From Salinimonas lutimaris (lineage in GTDB: Bacteria; Pseudomonadota; Gammaproteobacteria; Enterobacterales; Alteromonadaceae): a stretch of 64,000 nucleotides of DNA. Position numbers and translations under genes: made by a program. The DNA lies in contig NZ_CP036536.1 in the NCBI RefSeq assembly GCF_005222225.1, positions 892,001-956,000 of the forward strand, written 5' to 3'. This document shows positions 8,884 to 18,362 of this stretch, one piece after another. Position 1 is the first letter of the stretch. Every line of letters starts with the position of its first letter. Below the pieces are notes generated by a model. That model had not been told where the DNA came from and did no database searches. It worked only from the letters and a program-made list of their open reading frames with translations.

Positions 8884-9831
8884 TTATGGAAGCCGGCGGG
8901 GACTATCTTCATCAATAACCGAGATGTGCTGGCGCACATCATTAAGATTTTCATAGGCGACTTCATAATAACGGGGGGAGGTGGAAATCGCCTGCTCAAA
9001 GAAGTACTCGGCTTCTTCGTAGCGCTGTTCGAGCATTAAAAAGTAGCCAAGATCATTGTAGGCCTGAGCCTCGTCCATCACGCGCCGCAGGGTTTGGAAT
9101 GCTTTGTTATAGCGACCCATCCGGGTGTAAACCAGCCCAAGATTGGTCCAGCTTCGTGTATAAGCCGGCTCAGCATCAATCGCGCGATGAAAGGTATCTA
9201 CCGATAGTGCATAGTCGCCGGATAAATAGTGCGAGTAGCCCATGTTGGTCAGTACCATTGCAGAATAAGGGGTACGCTCAAGACATAATGCGTATAAGGC
9301 TTTGGCGTCGTCGTAGCGGCCAAGCAGGTCGTAGGCAACACCCAGGCCGTTGTAAGCCTGCACCGGCGACTGGGCGTCGAGCTGTTTGTAGGAGCCTGCC
9401 TGCATCATGGACGTGGTCAGTCGGGCCTGGTCAAGCTCAGTCACCCGGATAAAGTACGCGGTGGCTTTGTTGACTTCTTTCATCTCAAGCAACAGCATCG
9501 CTGCCTCACTGAGCGCTGTACTGTGATTGGGTTGCTGCGCTATAACGCGTTGCAACATATGCAGTGCCAGTTCAGGTTTACCCATTTGTTTATTGAGTTC
9601 GGCCACCCGGTAGGTGAGCTGTGTATTATTCGGATCACTTTCCAGTGCCTTAAGATAATAGACCAGCGCTTTATCAAGTTCTCCGGCCTGTTCATAATGT
9701 CCGGCCATGGTTTTTATCTGCTCCAGTGGTGCTACTGCCTTGGCCGGGGCGGTGGCCGCAGTATCTGGCGTGCTGCTGCAGGCTGTTAATAGCAGTGTGG
9801 AGATAATTACAGTGTGCTTAATCATATTCAT
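8884..9831 (-). CDS. tadD: Tad pilus TPR lipoprotein TadD-like
   Basis: Last gene of the Tad/Flp operon, 315 residues. A type II signal peptide ends in the lipobox LLTAC with Cys18, so the protein should be lipid-anchored. The body is made of tetratricopeptide repeats, for example LDKALVYYLKALESDPNN and YNGLGVAYDLLGRYDDAKALY. In Aggregatibacter, TadD is a TPR lipoprotein thought to help secretin assembly, as PilW/PilF does in type IV pili. It lies 9 nt after tadC. The C-terminus contains a short DEDSPRR tail. Confidence 0.88.
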   Translation of the reverse strand: MNMIKHTVIISTLLLTACSSTPDTAATAPAKAVAPLEQIKTMAGHYEQAGELDKALVYYLKALESDPNNTQLTYRVAELNKQMGKPELALHMLQRVIAQQPNHSTALSEAAMLLLEMKEVNKATAYFIRVTELDQARLTTSMMQAGSYKQLDAQSPVQAYNGLGVAYDLLGRYDDAKALYALCLERTPYSAMVLTNMGYSHYLSGDYALSVDTFHRAIDAEPAYTRSWTNLGLVYTRMGRYNKAFQTLRRVMDEAQAYNDLGYFLMLEQRYEEAEYFFEQAISTSPRYYEVAYENLNDVRQHISVIDEDSPRRLP

Positions 9832-9840
9832 CTTCCCGTA

Positions 9841-10818
9841 CTAAAAAGCGGTATCCCAGACTTCCATAACTTTAAGAATGGCAGGTCCGATTGCCACGAT
9901 AAAAAATGACGGCCAGATACACACCATCATCGGAAAAACCATTTTTACCGCAATTTTTGCGGCCATTTCTTCTGCGGCCTGAAGCCGTTTGTCGCGATAT
10001 TCATCGGCATAGACACGCACTGTTTCAGCCACGCCAGTACCCAGTTTAATACTTTGTACAATGACTGAGTTCAGTCCGCGAATGTCATCAAGGCCGGTGC
10101 GGTGCCCAAACTCGTTTAAAGCCTGAGATAGCGGGATGCCCACTTTTACCTTTTTAACCACCAGGCCCAGCTCATGCGCCAGATAAGGATGTACGGCTTT
10201 AAGTTCATTGCTGACACGCTGAAAAGACTCCAGCAGTCCAAGACCTGACTCGCAACACACCACCAGTAAGTCGAGTGCATCTGGAAAGTATTTGCGTAAG
10301 TTACGCATTCTGCGGTTTGCCAGGCGGGTTAGAATAATGCCGGGTAAGATGAAGCAGCCGCCGACGGTCAGCAGGATGAGATAGACCGAAATCAGGGTGC
10401 TCAAATCAGGAAACAGCCATAGCATGAGATAAGCCAGACCGATGCCGACCATCAACGCCATTAGTCGTATGGCGTAATAGACTTTTAACGCATTTTCAGA
10501 GTGGTAGCCTGCGTGAATCAGCAGTTTTCTGTTTTCCTGATCTTTTTGCAGGGCTTTATGAAACAGGGAATTGCCGCCGACTTTGGTCAGTGTACTTTCC
10601 AGATAATTCTGATAACCCGGCTCTGTGGTGACCGGCGTGTCGGCGGTTGCCCGCATTTGCTGAATTTGCTTACGGATGGGCGAATAAGTCCCGCTGATAA
10701 GATAAAACAGAGCCATTGCCAGCATCAGGCCAGCCATCAGGGCAATGGCCAGCACCGCCAGGGTCACCGCTTTTTCATTACTGGTGAACGAATAGAGTAT
10801 TCCACGCAAATATTCCAT
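9841..10818 (-). CDS. tadC: Tad pilus inner-membrane platform protein TadC
   Basis: A 325-residue GspF-domain membrane protein of the Flp pilus motor. A membrane helix near residues 18-42 is followed by two hydrophobic segments (about 118-165), a cytoplasmic four-helix GspF domain with the conserved segment DALDLLVVCCESGLGLLESF, and a C-terminal hydrophobic helix. It pairs with TadB just upstream (1-nt gap) to form the platform that TadA drives. The order tadA-tadB-tadC is that of known tad loci. Confidence 0.93.
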   Translation of the reverse strand: MEYLRGILYSFTSNEKAVTLAVLAIALMAGLMLAMALFYLISGTYSPIRKQIQQMRATADTPVTTEPGYQNYLESTLTKVGGNSLFHKALQKDQENRKLLIHAGYHSENALKVYYAIRLMALMVGIGLAYLMLWLFPDLSTLISVYLILLTVGGCFILPGIILTRLANRRMRNLRKYFPDALDLLVVCCESGLGLLESFQRVSNELKAVHPYLAHELGLVVKKVKVGIPLSQALNEFGHRTGLDDIRGLNSVIVQSIKLGTGVAETVRVYADEYRDKRLQAAEEMAAKIAVKMVFPMMVCIWPSFFIVAIGPAILKVMEVWDTAF

Positions 10819-10819
10819 A

Positions 10820-11788
10820 TCAGGCCTCCAGTTCCAGCAGTTTTTTGATCCAGAATGTACCGGCCACCATGCCGATCAATCCCCATTTCAACAGCTCATG
10901 ACCTGATTCTGTGGTAAACAGTTCACTGACATAGTCAGGCGTTGTAATGTAAAGTAGTGCAAACAGGGCGAAGGGCAACAGGACCAAAATCCAGCCGCTG
11001 AGCCGGCCCTCGGCCGATAGCGTTTTTACTTTGCGGCGAAAGCGGAATCGCTGACGGATTAATACCGATAGGTTTTCAATGTTTTCAGCAAGGTTACCAC
11101 CGGTCTCTTTTTGAATGTTTACCGCGCTGGAAAATGCCATTGCTGAGGTGCTGGGGACCCGGCGTACAAACGACAGCATGGCCGCTTTGATATCTGCACC
11201 CAGATTAATTCTCTGGAACAACAGCTTAAGCTCATTGCTGAGATCTCCCTGGAGCTCCTCAAAGACCAGCTTAAGTGCTTCATTAAATGCATAGCCTGCC
11301 TGCAGGCCACGCTTCAGTACATCCAGCGCTTCGGGGAACTGCTCTTCTATGCGCTCCATGCGCTGGTTAATATCCCGTTGTAACTTCATGAAAAAACCAC
11401 CAATTGTGGCGGCAAAACACAGACTGGCAACCAGCAGATCGCGGGTCAGCAGCCAAAGCAGTACAGCCAAAAATAAACTGACCAGCGTAGCGATGGTAAT
11501 ATACTCGTGCCCCAGCATCCGTGAACCACTCAGCTCCAGGCGAAACGTCGTGTCTTTAACAAAAGGCAGCGACTCGAGAGCTTTTCTGGCTGCTGACAAA
11601 GACTCCAGTCGGGTGTTGATAAGCAGGTGTCCGGGAAAGTAACGATCTTGTGCAATCAGCGTGTCCAGCTGTTTTTTGAGCTCCCTGCTGTCGGCCCGCT
11701 GCGGACTGTTAATAGATACAAATAGCATTTGTGACAACATGACCACAGCCAGAAATACCAGCCCCAGAAATACAAGTTGCATGCTCAT
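10820..11788 (-). CDS. tadB: Tad pilus inner-membrane platform protein TadB
   Basis: A GspF-domain platform protein, 322 residues with the start used here. I prefer the ATG at 11788 because a GGAG box lies 6 nt upstream. The ATG at 11794 would touch that box directly. Features are an N-terminal membrane helix, a pair of helices at about 95-135, the GspF segment EEQFPEALDVLKRGLQAGYAFNEAL, and two C-terminal helices. It acts with TadC in the inner membrane during Flp pilus assembly. Confidence 0.92.
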   Translation of the reverse strand: MSMQLVFLGLVFLAVVMLSQMLFVSINSPQRADSRELKKQLDTLIAQDRYFPGHLLINTRLESLSAARKALESLPFVKDTTFRLELSGSRMLGHEYITIATLVSLFLAVLLWLLTRDLLVASLCFAATIGGFFMKLQRDINQRMERIEEQFPEALDVLKRGLQAGYAFNEALKLVFEELQGDLSNELKLLFQRINLGADIKAAMLSFVRRVPSTSAMAFSSAVNIQKETGGNLAENIENLSVLIRQRFRFRRKVKTLSAEGRLSGWILVLLPFALFALLYITTPDYVSELFTTESGHELLKWGLIGMVAGTFWIKKLLELEA

Positions 11789-11797
11789 TATCATCTC

Positions 11798-13117
11798 CTA
11801 AAAGCGAATTTCCGCATCAACACCAAAGATGCTGTGAGGCATCGAAATACCTTTTGCAGTTAACTGCCGGTGAAACAGGGGTACCACGCCGGTCGCCCTG
11901 AATGAGCCATTAACCTTATTTTGATCGGTAAAGCCATTGCGTTCATAGGTAAACAGCTCTGACATGGTAATGACTTCTCCTTCCATGCCGGTAATTTCCT
12001 GGATGCTGATAATTCTGCGGCTGCCGTCTTCAAGGCGCTGGGTCTGAATAACCACATCAATGGCCGAGGCTATCTGAGCCCGAATGTTGCGTACTGGCAT
12101 ATCAAACCCACCCATACAAATCATATTTTCCAGGCGGGCGAGGGCATCGCGCGGACTGTTGGCGTGCAAGGTGGCCAGTGAGCCTTCATGGCCGGTGTTC
12201 ATAGCCGATAACATATCGATAGCTTCTGCGCCGCGTACCTCTCCGATCACGATACGATCAGGTCGCATCCGCAAGCTGTTTTTCACCAGATCTCGCTGAG
12301 TGACTTCACCGCGTCCTTCGATATTGGGAGGCCGTGTTTCCAGACGCACGGTATGAGGCTGCTGCAACTGCAGCTCAGCGGAGTCTTCAATAGTAATAAT
12401 GCGCTCATCCGCAGGAATGTAGCCGGATAAAATATTCAGTAAGGTGGTTTTTCCGCTGCCGGTGCCCCCTGATATCAGTATGTTCAGCTTTCCCTGAACG
12501 GCCCCCCGAATCAGGACATCCATAGCTTCTGTCATTGAACCGTAATTTATCAGCTGCGCTACGGTAAGCTTTTCAACAGTAAACCGGCGAATCGACATGG
12601 ACGGGCCATCCAGTGCCAGCGGGGGAATAATGGCATTTACCCGGCTACCATCAGCCAGCCGGGCATCAACCATAGGTGAGGACTCATCCACGCGCCGGCC
12701 GACACGCGAGACAATCCGGTCAATAATACTCATCAGATGCCGGTTATCATAAAATCGCACTGCGGCCCGCTCGAGTTTACCGCCACGCTCCACATAGATA
12801 TTGTTGTAGCTGTTGACCAGAATATCTGACACACCCGTGTCGGCCATAAGGACTTCCAGCGGGCCTAAACCCAGAATTTCATCAAGCACCAGTTTGATGA
12901 TAATTTGCCGTGTGGCCATATTAATCGGGCGTGGATAAGCGTCGAGCAAACGTCGACAACATTCAGTAATTTGCTGTCTGGCCACGTCCTGCTCAATGGT
13001 TTCCAGAATGGACGGGTCAAGCATATTCAGTACCTGATTAAATAGTTCCTGCTTGGTATCAATATCAGTGGATGATAATTGTTGATATGGATCCTGGTAA
13101 TGTAATGCCTGTTCCAT
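11798..13117 (-). CDS. tadA: Tad pilus assembly ATPase TadA (CpaF family)
   Basis: A cytoplasmic secretion-type ATPase that powers Flp pilus extension, 439 residues. Walker A GGTGSGKT is at residues 217-224. The Asp-box region [11 protein letters not shown] follows, then Walker [10 protein letters not shown] at about 288-296 and the His-box [15 protein letters not shown]. The N-terminal domain (residues 30-170) is the CpaF-type domain with [20 protein letters not shown]. Its start overlaps the tadZ stop by 1 nt (TAATG), which implies coupled translation. Confidence 0.96.
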   Translation of the reverse strand: MEQALHYQDPYQQLSSTDIDTKQELFNQVLNMLDPSILETIEQDVARQQITECCRRLLDAYPRPINMATRQIIIKLVLDEILGLGPLEVLMADTGVSDILVNSYNNIYVERGGKLERAAVRFYDNRHLMSIIDRIVSRVGRRVDESSPMVDARLADGSRVNAIIPPLALDGPSMSIRRFTVEKLTVAQLINYGSMTEAMDVLIRGAVQGKLNILISGGTGSGKTTLLNILSGYIPADERIITIEDSAELQLQQPHTVRLETRPPNIEGRGEVTQRDLVKNSLRMRPDRIVIGEVRGAEAIDMLSAMNTGHEGSLATLHANSPRDALARLENMICMGGFDMPVRNIRAQIASAIDVVIQTQRLEDGSRRIISIQEITGMEGEVITMSELFTYERNGFTDQNKVNGSFRATGVVPLFHRQLTAKGISMPHSIFGVDAEIRF

Positions 13118-14364
13118 TATTTACTCCTTAGCAGGCGGCTGAAAAAGCCGGCTTTATCGATGGTGGGTCGTAAGCTATTTGGGGCAATGAAATGCACGAT
13201 CTGATGCAGTTCACGGGTGATCGTTTTGTGGTTAGCCAGTGAGTTCAGTGACCGGCCCAGATCGGTGCGTAACCGAGCCAGCTCAAAATTATTGCTGATA
13301 GTAAAAATGTTGCTTACACCCAGCACCGATGTCACATCAGCCAGCTGTATCTCACCTTTGCCCGTTACGTAGCGATTCACCACAATCGCAATATTTTTAT
13401 CATCCACACTGGCGTGCCGGCGCATGGCCTGCAAGATGGCTTTGGTTTCGCGCAGGCAGGCAACGCTGAGTTGCATCACAATCAGAATGGTGGAGCTTTG
13501 GTTCAGAATAGGCAGGGTGTGCTGCTCAAGTCCCTTGGACATATCGACAAACACTTCCCCAAAGGTCTGGCGGATTTTCCAGCACAGGCGATCAAACTGC
13601 TCACAGGATTCAGAGGACTGCTGCAGACGGGAAAAAGGTGCATTACCAATTAGTTTTATCCCATTGCTGGTGGTCATCATGGAGCGAATTGCGGCCTCAT
13701 CCAGTTTATGCAGTTCTGCCAGCGCCTCATCAATAGAGTAACGGCTTTCGGCATGCAGGCCGTGTGCTAATGAGCCAAAATTAAAATCAGCATCAATCAG
13801 CGCCAGTTCATTATGGCTGTGTGCGTTGTGAATCTCGCTCAGGCAGCAGGTCAGAAACGTGGCTCCCGAACCCGCTTTGCCATTGATGATGCTGGTCAGC
13901 GGTGCAACAGAGACCTGCTGACTGATCGTGGCTGCAATGCTGGAAAGTGCCGGGTAGAGTGAGCCGGATAAATCACTGAGCGGGATGAGGTCGTCTACTT
14001 TAAATTGCACCGACAGCCTGGCAATTTCACTGGTCAGTTCATCACTCACAATAATGATATGGGAGATGGCCGGTGTCAGATGTTGCAATACCGTCAGTTT
14101 ATCGGTTGCTCTGTGCGGAATATAAACCAGAGCAACATGAAAGCGAGCTGGTTCACTCAACGTGTAGTGGCTGTGGGTAATATCCAGCATAGCGTCTGAG
14201 TTTAAGGCGTCATAGGCCAGACTTTGCAGCTCGTCTGCCGGGTCCAGCACCGCCACCCGAAGACGAGTAGCCAGCGGTAACCGGACCAGCTCCTGGGATG
14301 GCGAAACCGGATAATTAATCACACAGGAGGTCATGGGGTTATTTGTCATGTTACTTTTTTCCAT
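13117..14364 (-). CDS. tadZ: Tad pilus localisation protein TadZ/CpaE-like
   Basis: A 415-residue ParA/MinD-superfamily protein that places the Tad machine at the pole in characterised systems. Residues 33-145 look like an atypical receiver domain. Residues 155-400 form the SIMIBI NTPase fold, with ALIDADFNFGSLAHGL as the switch region. The deviant Walker A motif is altered: KAGSGAT (163-169) has Ala where the essential second Lys would be, so nucleotide hydrolysis may be weak or lost. Other TadZ/CpaE proteins also vary here. A second in-frame ATG at 14349 is possible. The gene lies 9 nt after tadF. Confidence 0.88.
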   Translation of the reverse strand: MEKSNMTNNPMTSCVINYPVSPSQELVRLPLATRLRVAVLDPADELQSLAYDALNSDAMLDITHSHYTLSEPARFHVALVYIPHRATDKLTVLQHLTPAISHIIIVSDELTSEIARLSVQFKVDDLIPLSDLSGSLYPALSSIAATISQQVSVAPLTSIINGKAGSGATFLTCCLSEIHNAHSHNELALIDADFNFGSLAHGLHAESRYSIDEALAELHKLDEAAIRSMMTTSNGIKLIGNAPFSRLQQSSESCEQFDRLCWKIRQTFGEVFVDMSKGLEQHTLPILNQSSTILIVMQLSVACLRETKAILQAMRRHASVDDKNIAIVVNRYVTGKGEIQLADVTSVLGVSNIFTISNNFELARLRTDLGRSLNSLANHKTITRELHQIVHFIAPNSLRPTIDKAGFFSRLLRSK

Positions 14365-14373
14365 AGCCGGTTC

Positions 14374-14844
14374 TCACTCATTGCCGTCACAAACGGTGTA
14401 ACCCCAGCGGGTAACACCCAGACTTTCACGGGGCAGGGTTGAGGCAAAGCCCGGTGCATTAAGGGTAAATGACAGGCCTGGCACCAAAAACTGATGCTGG
14501 TAATTCACCACTTCAGCCCTGACCAGATCGATATCACTGTAAGATGCCGCCAGTACGCCTTCCTCTGTCAGGTAACTGACGCTGACGTTGGCCGCGCTAA
14601 AGCCAGGTATGAGCGGTGCCAGGTCATTAACTGCAAATAACACCGCATTGCTATCGACCAGCTGATTGGCCTGATCAAAATCACAGACAACCGCCAGACG
14701 GGCAACACGGCGGCTGACTTCAGTAATGACATTCCAGGTAAAAAACAGCCTGCCAACCTCAAACACGGCAAACAGCACAACAAAAAACACCATGCCCACA
14801 ATGGCAAATTCAACACTGTAAACGCCCTGCTCATGTTTTCTCAT
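14374..14844 (-). CDS. tadF: Tad pseudopilin TadF-like
   Basis: A 156-residue single-pass minor pilin-like protein. The N-terminus has QGVYSVEFAIVG followed by a hydrophobic helix (about residues 12-32), which is the TadE/TadF signature, with Glu at the usual position after a potential prepilin cleavage site. The periplasmic part has two cysteines (VVCDFD and TVCDGNE) that could form a disulfide. ATGA overlap with the upstream tadE indicates coupling. The TadF rather than TadE label is by position and is tentative. Confidence 0.82.
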   Translation of the reverse strand: MRKHEQGVYSVEFAIVGMVFFVVLFAVFEVGRLFFTWNVITEVSRRVARLAVVCDFDQANQLVDSNAVLFAVNDLAPLIPGFSAANVSVSYLTEEGVLAASYSDIDLVRAEVVNYQHQFLVPGLSFTLNAPGFASTLPRESLGVTRWGYTVCDGNE

Positions 14845-15299
14845 TGTGATGCCCTCATGGTGTAGGAAACCTGCATAGGAAAGTTCAGCGATACCGCGCT
14901 GGTGCCTGATGCGCTGAACAGGGTGTCTGAAAAGATGGGTGTCCAGTTATACGAGACCGCCACTGTCACCATCTCGCCGTTCAGCGAATACTGGATATCT
15001 GCGTTGGTCAGGCCTGGCAGCAGCTCGTTCTGGCCCAGAGTGTTACCGGCAATGATAAGGTTTGAAGCCCGGTTTTTTACCGACTCGGTGAGGGTAGGAA
15101 TCCCCGTATTACCCTCGTAAGCCCGATCACTGAGATAACGCCCGGCATCGCGTACTGCGTTTGTCAGCGCGTTGTATTGATAGAGCATCCGGCCCAGTTC
15201 TGCGGTGGCAAAAATAAGCAAAAACATAATGGGCGCCACCAGAGAAAACTCGATGGCTGCCAGTCCGCGTTGTTGGTGTAATCCTGTGAGTTTACGCAT
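14841..15299 (-). CDS. tadE: Tad pseudopilin TadE-like
   Basis: A 152-residue minor pilin-like protein. I chose the ATG at 15299; the open frame extends 37 codons further upstream but that part lies inside tadG and lacks pilin character. From this start, QRGLAAIEFSLVAPIMFLLI gives the classical prepilin segment with Glu five residues after the glycine, then one membrane helix and a periplasmic domain. It overlaps tadG by 8 nt and tadF by 4 nt. It is probably processed by the prepilin peptidase TadV encoded upstream. Confidence 0.87.
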   Translation of the reverse strand: MRKLTGLHQQRGLAAIEFSLVAPIMFLLIFATAELGRMLYQYNALTNAVRDAGRYLSDRAYEGNTGIPTLTESVKNRASNLIIAGNTLGQNELLPGLTNADIQYSLNGEMVTVAVSYNWTPIFSDTLFSASGTSAVSLNFPMQVSYTMRASQ

Positions 15300-16617
15300 C
15301 GGTCCTCCCGGCATGGTATAACACCAGTTTGTAGGGACCGGCGTTATCTTCAGCGGTGCCTGAAGGGATACCCTCACTGTTACAGGCTTGTACATATTCG
15401 CCGATAACATAAGCTTCCTGTCCTTGCTGTTGCACAGCTTGGGTCAGAAAAAAGCAGGCTGAGCCAAAGTAGCCGAGCTGGTCCGCGCCATTGGTTTGAC
15501 CATCACAATCGCCGACCAGTACCTGCAGAATGCGTCGCTCTGAGCGGGCAGGCTCCGGGGCAACAATATCTCCGGTATGGCCGGCCCCCGAACAGCTGGC
15601 TGCAGCGCCATCAGCACTTTGGGTGTCTGACAGGTAGTCAGCGTAGCGGTAGGCATCGGCGTATTGCGCTGAGTCGGTGTCCAGGTTACCTTCGTTGTTC
15701 AACGGAATGTGATCGCCCTGACAGATATTAAGATCTCGTGGATGCTCGATGTTATTGACCTGGCCGCCCTGCCATTCACCCATTCGGGTATTAAGCCCCT
15801 GAGCAACCGGGCCCACCGAGTTACCCGGCTCGGTATCTATTTGTCCTTCCTCTGCTGAGGTATCTGAGGTAAAGCATTGCTCGCCGTTGAAATCTTCACC
15901 GGCCAGCGCTCTGCGTACGTCAGCGGCCCCAAATGCACCATCCAGACGCACCAGCTGAAAGTTTCCAGGGCCAATTTCAGACGTCGTCTGCGAGCTGATT
16001 TTTAGTAGTTGCAACTGTTCAACCGGCAACCCGAAATTATCTGACGGATCGTTATTCGCGCCGCACACAACCATGGGTACCAGGTTGCTGTAACACTCAA
16101 CCAGTGCGGTGCTGGGGCCGGCAACAGCGGCCGCATGAATTTGCTTGTTGAGCCCCATCACCTGCGCCAGAAAGTTATCCAGAGGAATGCCGTCAATGGA
16201 AACCCGGATATAGGTAGCACTGCTGCTGGCGGTAACAATAAACGGGTCAGGACGGTCTGAAAATTCCACCGTAAGGTACTCAGTAACAGTGCTTGAATCA
16301 TTGTCAGCCTGACTCAGATCCAGCGCATCGGCTATCTCACTGAACTCGGAAAAAGTCAGGTTCTGCGTCATGATGGCCACGACGGCCTGACGGGCATCGG
16401 TATGAGTACCGCCCTGATCCAGCTCGCTGGCCCCGCTTAGTGCAGCAGCATCGACTAACAGCTGCAAGCGGGACTTGTTGAGCAACAGGTGGCCGCCATC
16501 CAGCGCCATTGCCGCAGTGCCCAGCATAGCCAGCAACCCAATACAAAACAGAACCAGCACACTGCCTGACTGGTGTTGATACTGATGTTGACTGGGACAA
16601 GTGATATGCCTGGCCAT
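15292..16617 (-). CDS. tadG: Tad pilus protein TadG-like (Flp pilus-assembly TadE/G-like)
   Basis: A 441-residue protein. Residues 15-60 form the Tad-type N-terminal region: SGSVLVLFCIGLLAMLGTAAMALDGGHLLLN, then a segment LQLLVDAAALSGASEL typical of the putative Flp pilus-assembly family. The remaining periplasmic region is large, acidic and Cys-containing (at least eight Cys) and does not resemble a von Willebrand domain, which many TadG proteins carry. It lies 9 nt after the small lipoprotein gene and overlaps tadE. Confidence 0.83.
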   Translation of the reverse strand: MARHITCPSQHQYQHQSGSVLVLFCIGLLAMLGTAAMALDGGHLLLNKSRLQLLVDAAALSGASELDQGGTHTDARQAVVAIMTQNLTFSEFSEIADALDLSQADNDSSTVTEYLTVEFSDRPDPFIVTASSSATYIRVSIDGIPLDNFLAQVMGLNKQIHAAAVAGPSTALVECYSNLVPMVVCGANNDPSDNFGLPVEQLQLLKISSQTTSEIGPGNFQLVRLDGAFGAADVRRALAGEDFNGEQCFTSDTSAEEGQIDTEPGNSVGPVAQGLNTRMGEWQGGQVNNIEHPRDLNICQGDHIPLNNEGNLDTDSAQYADAYRYADYLSDTQSADGAAASCSGAGHTGDIVAPEPARSERRILQVLVGDCDGQTNGADQLGYFGSACFFLTQAVQQQGQEAYVIGEYVQACNSEGIPSGTAEDNAGPYKLVLYHAGRTDA

Positions 16618-16626
16618 GAGATGCTC

Positions 16627-16878
16627 CTACTTGCTGTCCTGAGATTTAACCACCCGGCCTTCCTTGCCTGCGTAGATACTATCCCGGTAGTTTTCAGCCG
16701 CGTGCTTGCCGTAATCACCCTGAAGTTCACGGGTGATACCGTCGTTGTTTTCAGGCGCTTCTGCATCCAGTGTTTGCAAGGATTTAACCTGCAGGGTAGA
16801 ACGAGAAAGTTGGTAGTCAGGCGCCTGAGCACAGCCGCCTAGCAGGGCGGTCAGGCTTAATAAAGTCAGGTATTTCAT
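16627..16878 (-). CDS. Small lipoprotein of the Tad operon, unknown function
   Basis: An 83-residue protein with a type II signal peptide and lipobox LLGGC (Cys16). The mature part is hydrophilic and rich in Glu, Asp and Lys, with no recognisable domain. The start overlaps the rcpA stop by 1 nt (TAATG) and tadG follows 9 nt later, so it is clearly part of the operon. By position it could stand in for RcpB/CpaD, which sit next to the secretin in other tad loci, but it is much shorter and I see no similarity. I regard it as an unassigned outer-membrane-associated factor. Confidence 0.8.
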   Translation of the reverse strand: MKYLTLLSLTALLGGCAQAPDYQLSRSTLQVKSLQTLDAEAPENNDGITRELQGDYGKHAAENYRDSIYAGKEGRVVKSQDSK

Positions 16879-18362
16879 TACTGAACTCCTTGCTGCGGAC
16901 GCAGTGTGTGTCCATAGCGGTTGTCGGTACCACCAGAGGTGGGTAAAACATCGTAGGGGCTTTCCTGGTTATAGGCAGAGCGCACCGGCGAGATTTGCCG
17001 GGTCGCTTCTCCCATCAGGTAGAACTTCAGATCGGATACCGGCACAAAGCCATCGGTGGGCAGGGATACCTGAGCTCGGTTAAACGGACGGACCAGGCGC
17101 GGCGTTACCATAATCACCAGCTCAGACTGACCGCTGACAAACTGCTGGCTGCGAAACAGCTGGCCAAGAATGGGAATATCCCCCAGTCCCGGAAAACGTT
17201 CGATATTTTCACGCAGGTTGTCAGACAGCAAACCGCCAATAGCCAGTGTCTGTCCGTCGCCCAGCTCGACAGTGGTTTCCGAGGTTCTTTTGATAATTGA
17301 AGGAATAACCAGCATGCTGTCAGTACCGATAGGATTAATGCCAACGGTATTGGCGTTGGAAATTTCGCTGACCAGCACCTTCAGATTCAGATTGATTTTG
17401 CCGCTGTCCAGTACGGTGGGAACAAAACCAACCCCCACACCAAACTCTCTGAACTGAATGGCAATACCGTCTTCTTTTGGCACCGGAATCGGAAATTCAC
17501 CACCCGACAAAAACTCGGCTTTCTGACCACTGAGTGCTGTCAGGTTAGGCTCGGCAAGAATTTTGGCCATGCCGTTTTCTTTGGCAATATCCAGCGCAAC
17601 ATTAAAAAACACATTGCCGTCGATATATTCACCAATGATGCCGTTGGAAAATTCATACGGCGAACCCTGGGTGACAAAGTTATAAAATTCAGCGCCACGA
17701 ATCAGACTGGCATCCCAGTGATTGTCGTTAAACATCCCCAGCATGTTCAGATCGACATTGAACGAGCGGCTCACCTCGGTGCTCATTTCAGCCACCACAA
17801 CTTCCAGCATTACCTGATGACCGCCGCCCACACTGAGCAGATTCAGCACCTGACTGCCTTCTTCCTCGCCGCCGGCAGACATGGCGTAGGCGTTGGCCAG
17901 GTCAACCGCTTTATTCATCTGAATTAAAGACGATGTTTCTCCACTTAATACCAGCTGTCCCTGTGAGGTGTGCACATCAATCGGCTCGTCTGGCAAAAAA
18001 CGATGCAGGCGTTCTCTGAGGCTGACCAGATCATGGGTAATTTCAATATTAATGACATCCACCAGTGCATCGTCTTCGTCCCATACCATGACATTGGTGG
18101 TTCCCAGTTTTTTACCCACGATATACAGCTCCTGCTGACGCAGAATCAGAATATCGGCAATCGCCGGGTTGCCTACCGATACGCGCTGGGCGCTGCGTTT
18201 AAGATTGAGGTTGCGGGACTTGTAAATCGGTACATGAATTGCGCTGTGTTTATTCATCGTCGGACCACCGGCATGAGCACTGTCGATATGCATCAGCACG
18301 CTGGTGGCCAGTATGGCAAGAACAATCCCGATGAGGCGGGCACCGCTGTTTAACCAACTCAT
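16878..18362 (-). CDS. rcpA: Tad pilus outer-membrane secretin RcpA/CpaC
   Basis: A 494-residue outer-membrane channel for the Flp pilus. It has a signal peptide (residues 1-31), the pilus N-terminal domain with LKRSAQRVSVGNPAIADILIL, a BON-like region around 105-170, and the secretin domain from about 190. Conserved secretin elements are ALSGQKAEFLSGGEFPIPVP, VGFVPTVLDSGKINL and GDIPILGQLFRSQQF. Its stop and start codons overlap the flanking rcpC and lipoprotein genes by a few bases. The C-terminal 60 residues are an extension with low complexity. Confidence 0.95.
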   Translation of the reverse strand: MSWLNSGARLIGIVLAILATSVLMHIDSAHAGGPTMNKHSAIHVPIYKSRNLNLKRSAQRVSVGNPAIADILILRQQELYIVGKKLGTTNVMVWDEDDALVDVINIEITHDLVSLRERLHRFLPDEPIDVHTSQGQLVLSGETSSLIQMNKAVDLANAYAMSAGGEEEGSQVLNLLSVGGGHQVMLEVVVAEMSTEVSRSFNVDLNMLGMFNDNHWDASLIRGAEFYNFVTQGSPYEFSNGIIGEYIDGNVFFNVALDIAKENGMAKILAEPNLTALSGQKAEFLSGGEFPIPVPKEDGIAIQFREFGVGVGFVPTVLDSGKINLNLKVLVSEISNANTVGINPIGTDSMLVIPSIIKRTSETTVELGDGQTLAIGGLLSDNLRENIERFPGLGDIPILGQLFRSQQFVSGQSELVIMVTPRLVRPFNRAQVSLPTDGFVPVSDLKFYLMGEATRQISPVRSAYNQESPYDVLPTSGGTDNRYGHTLRPQQGVQ

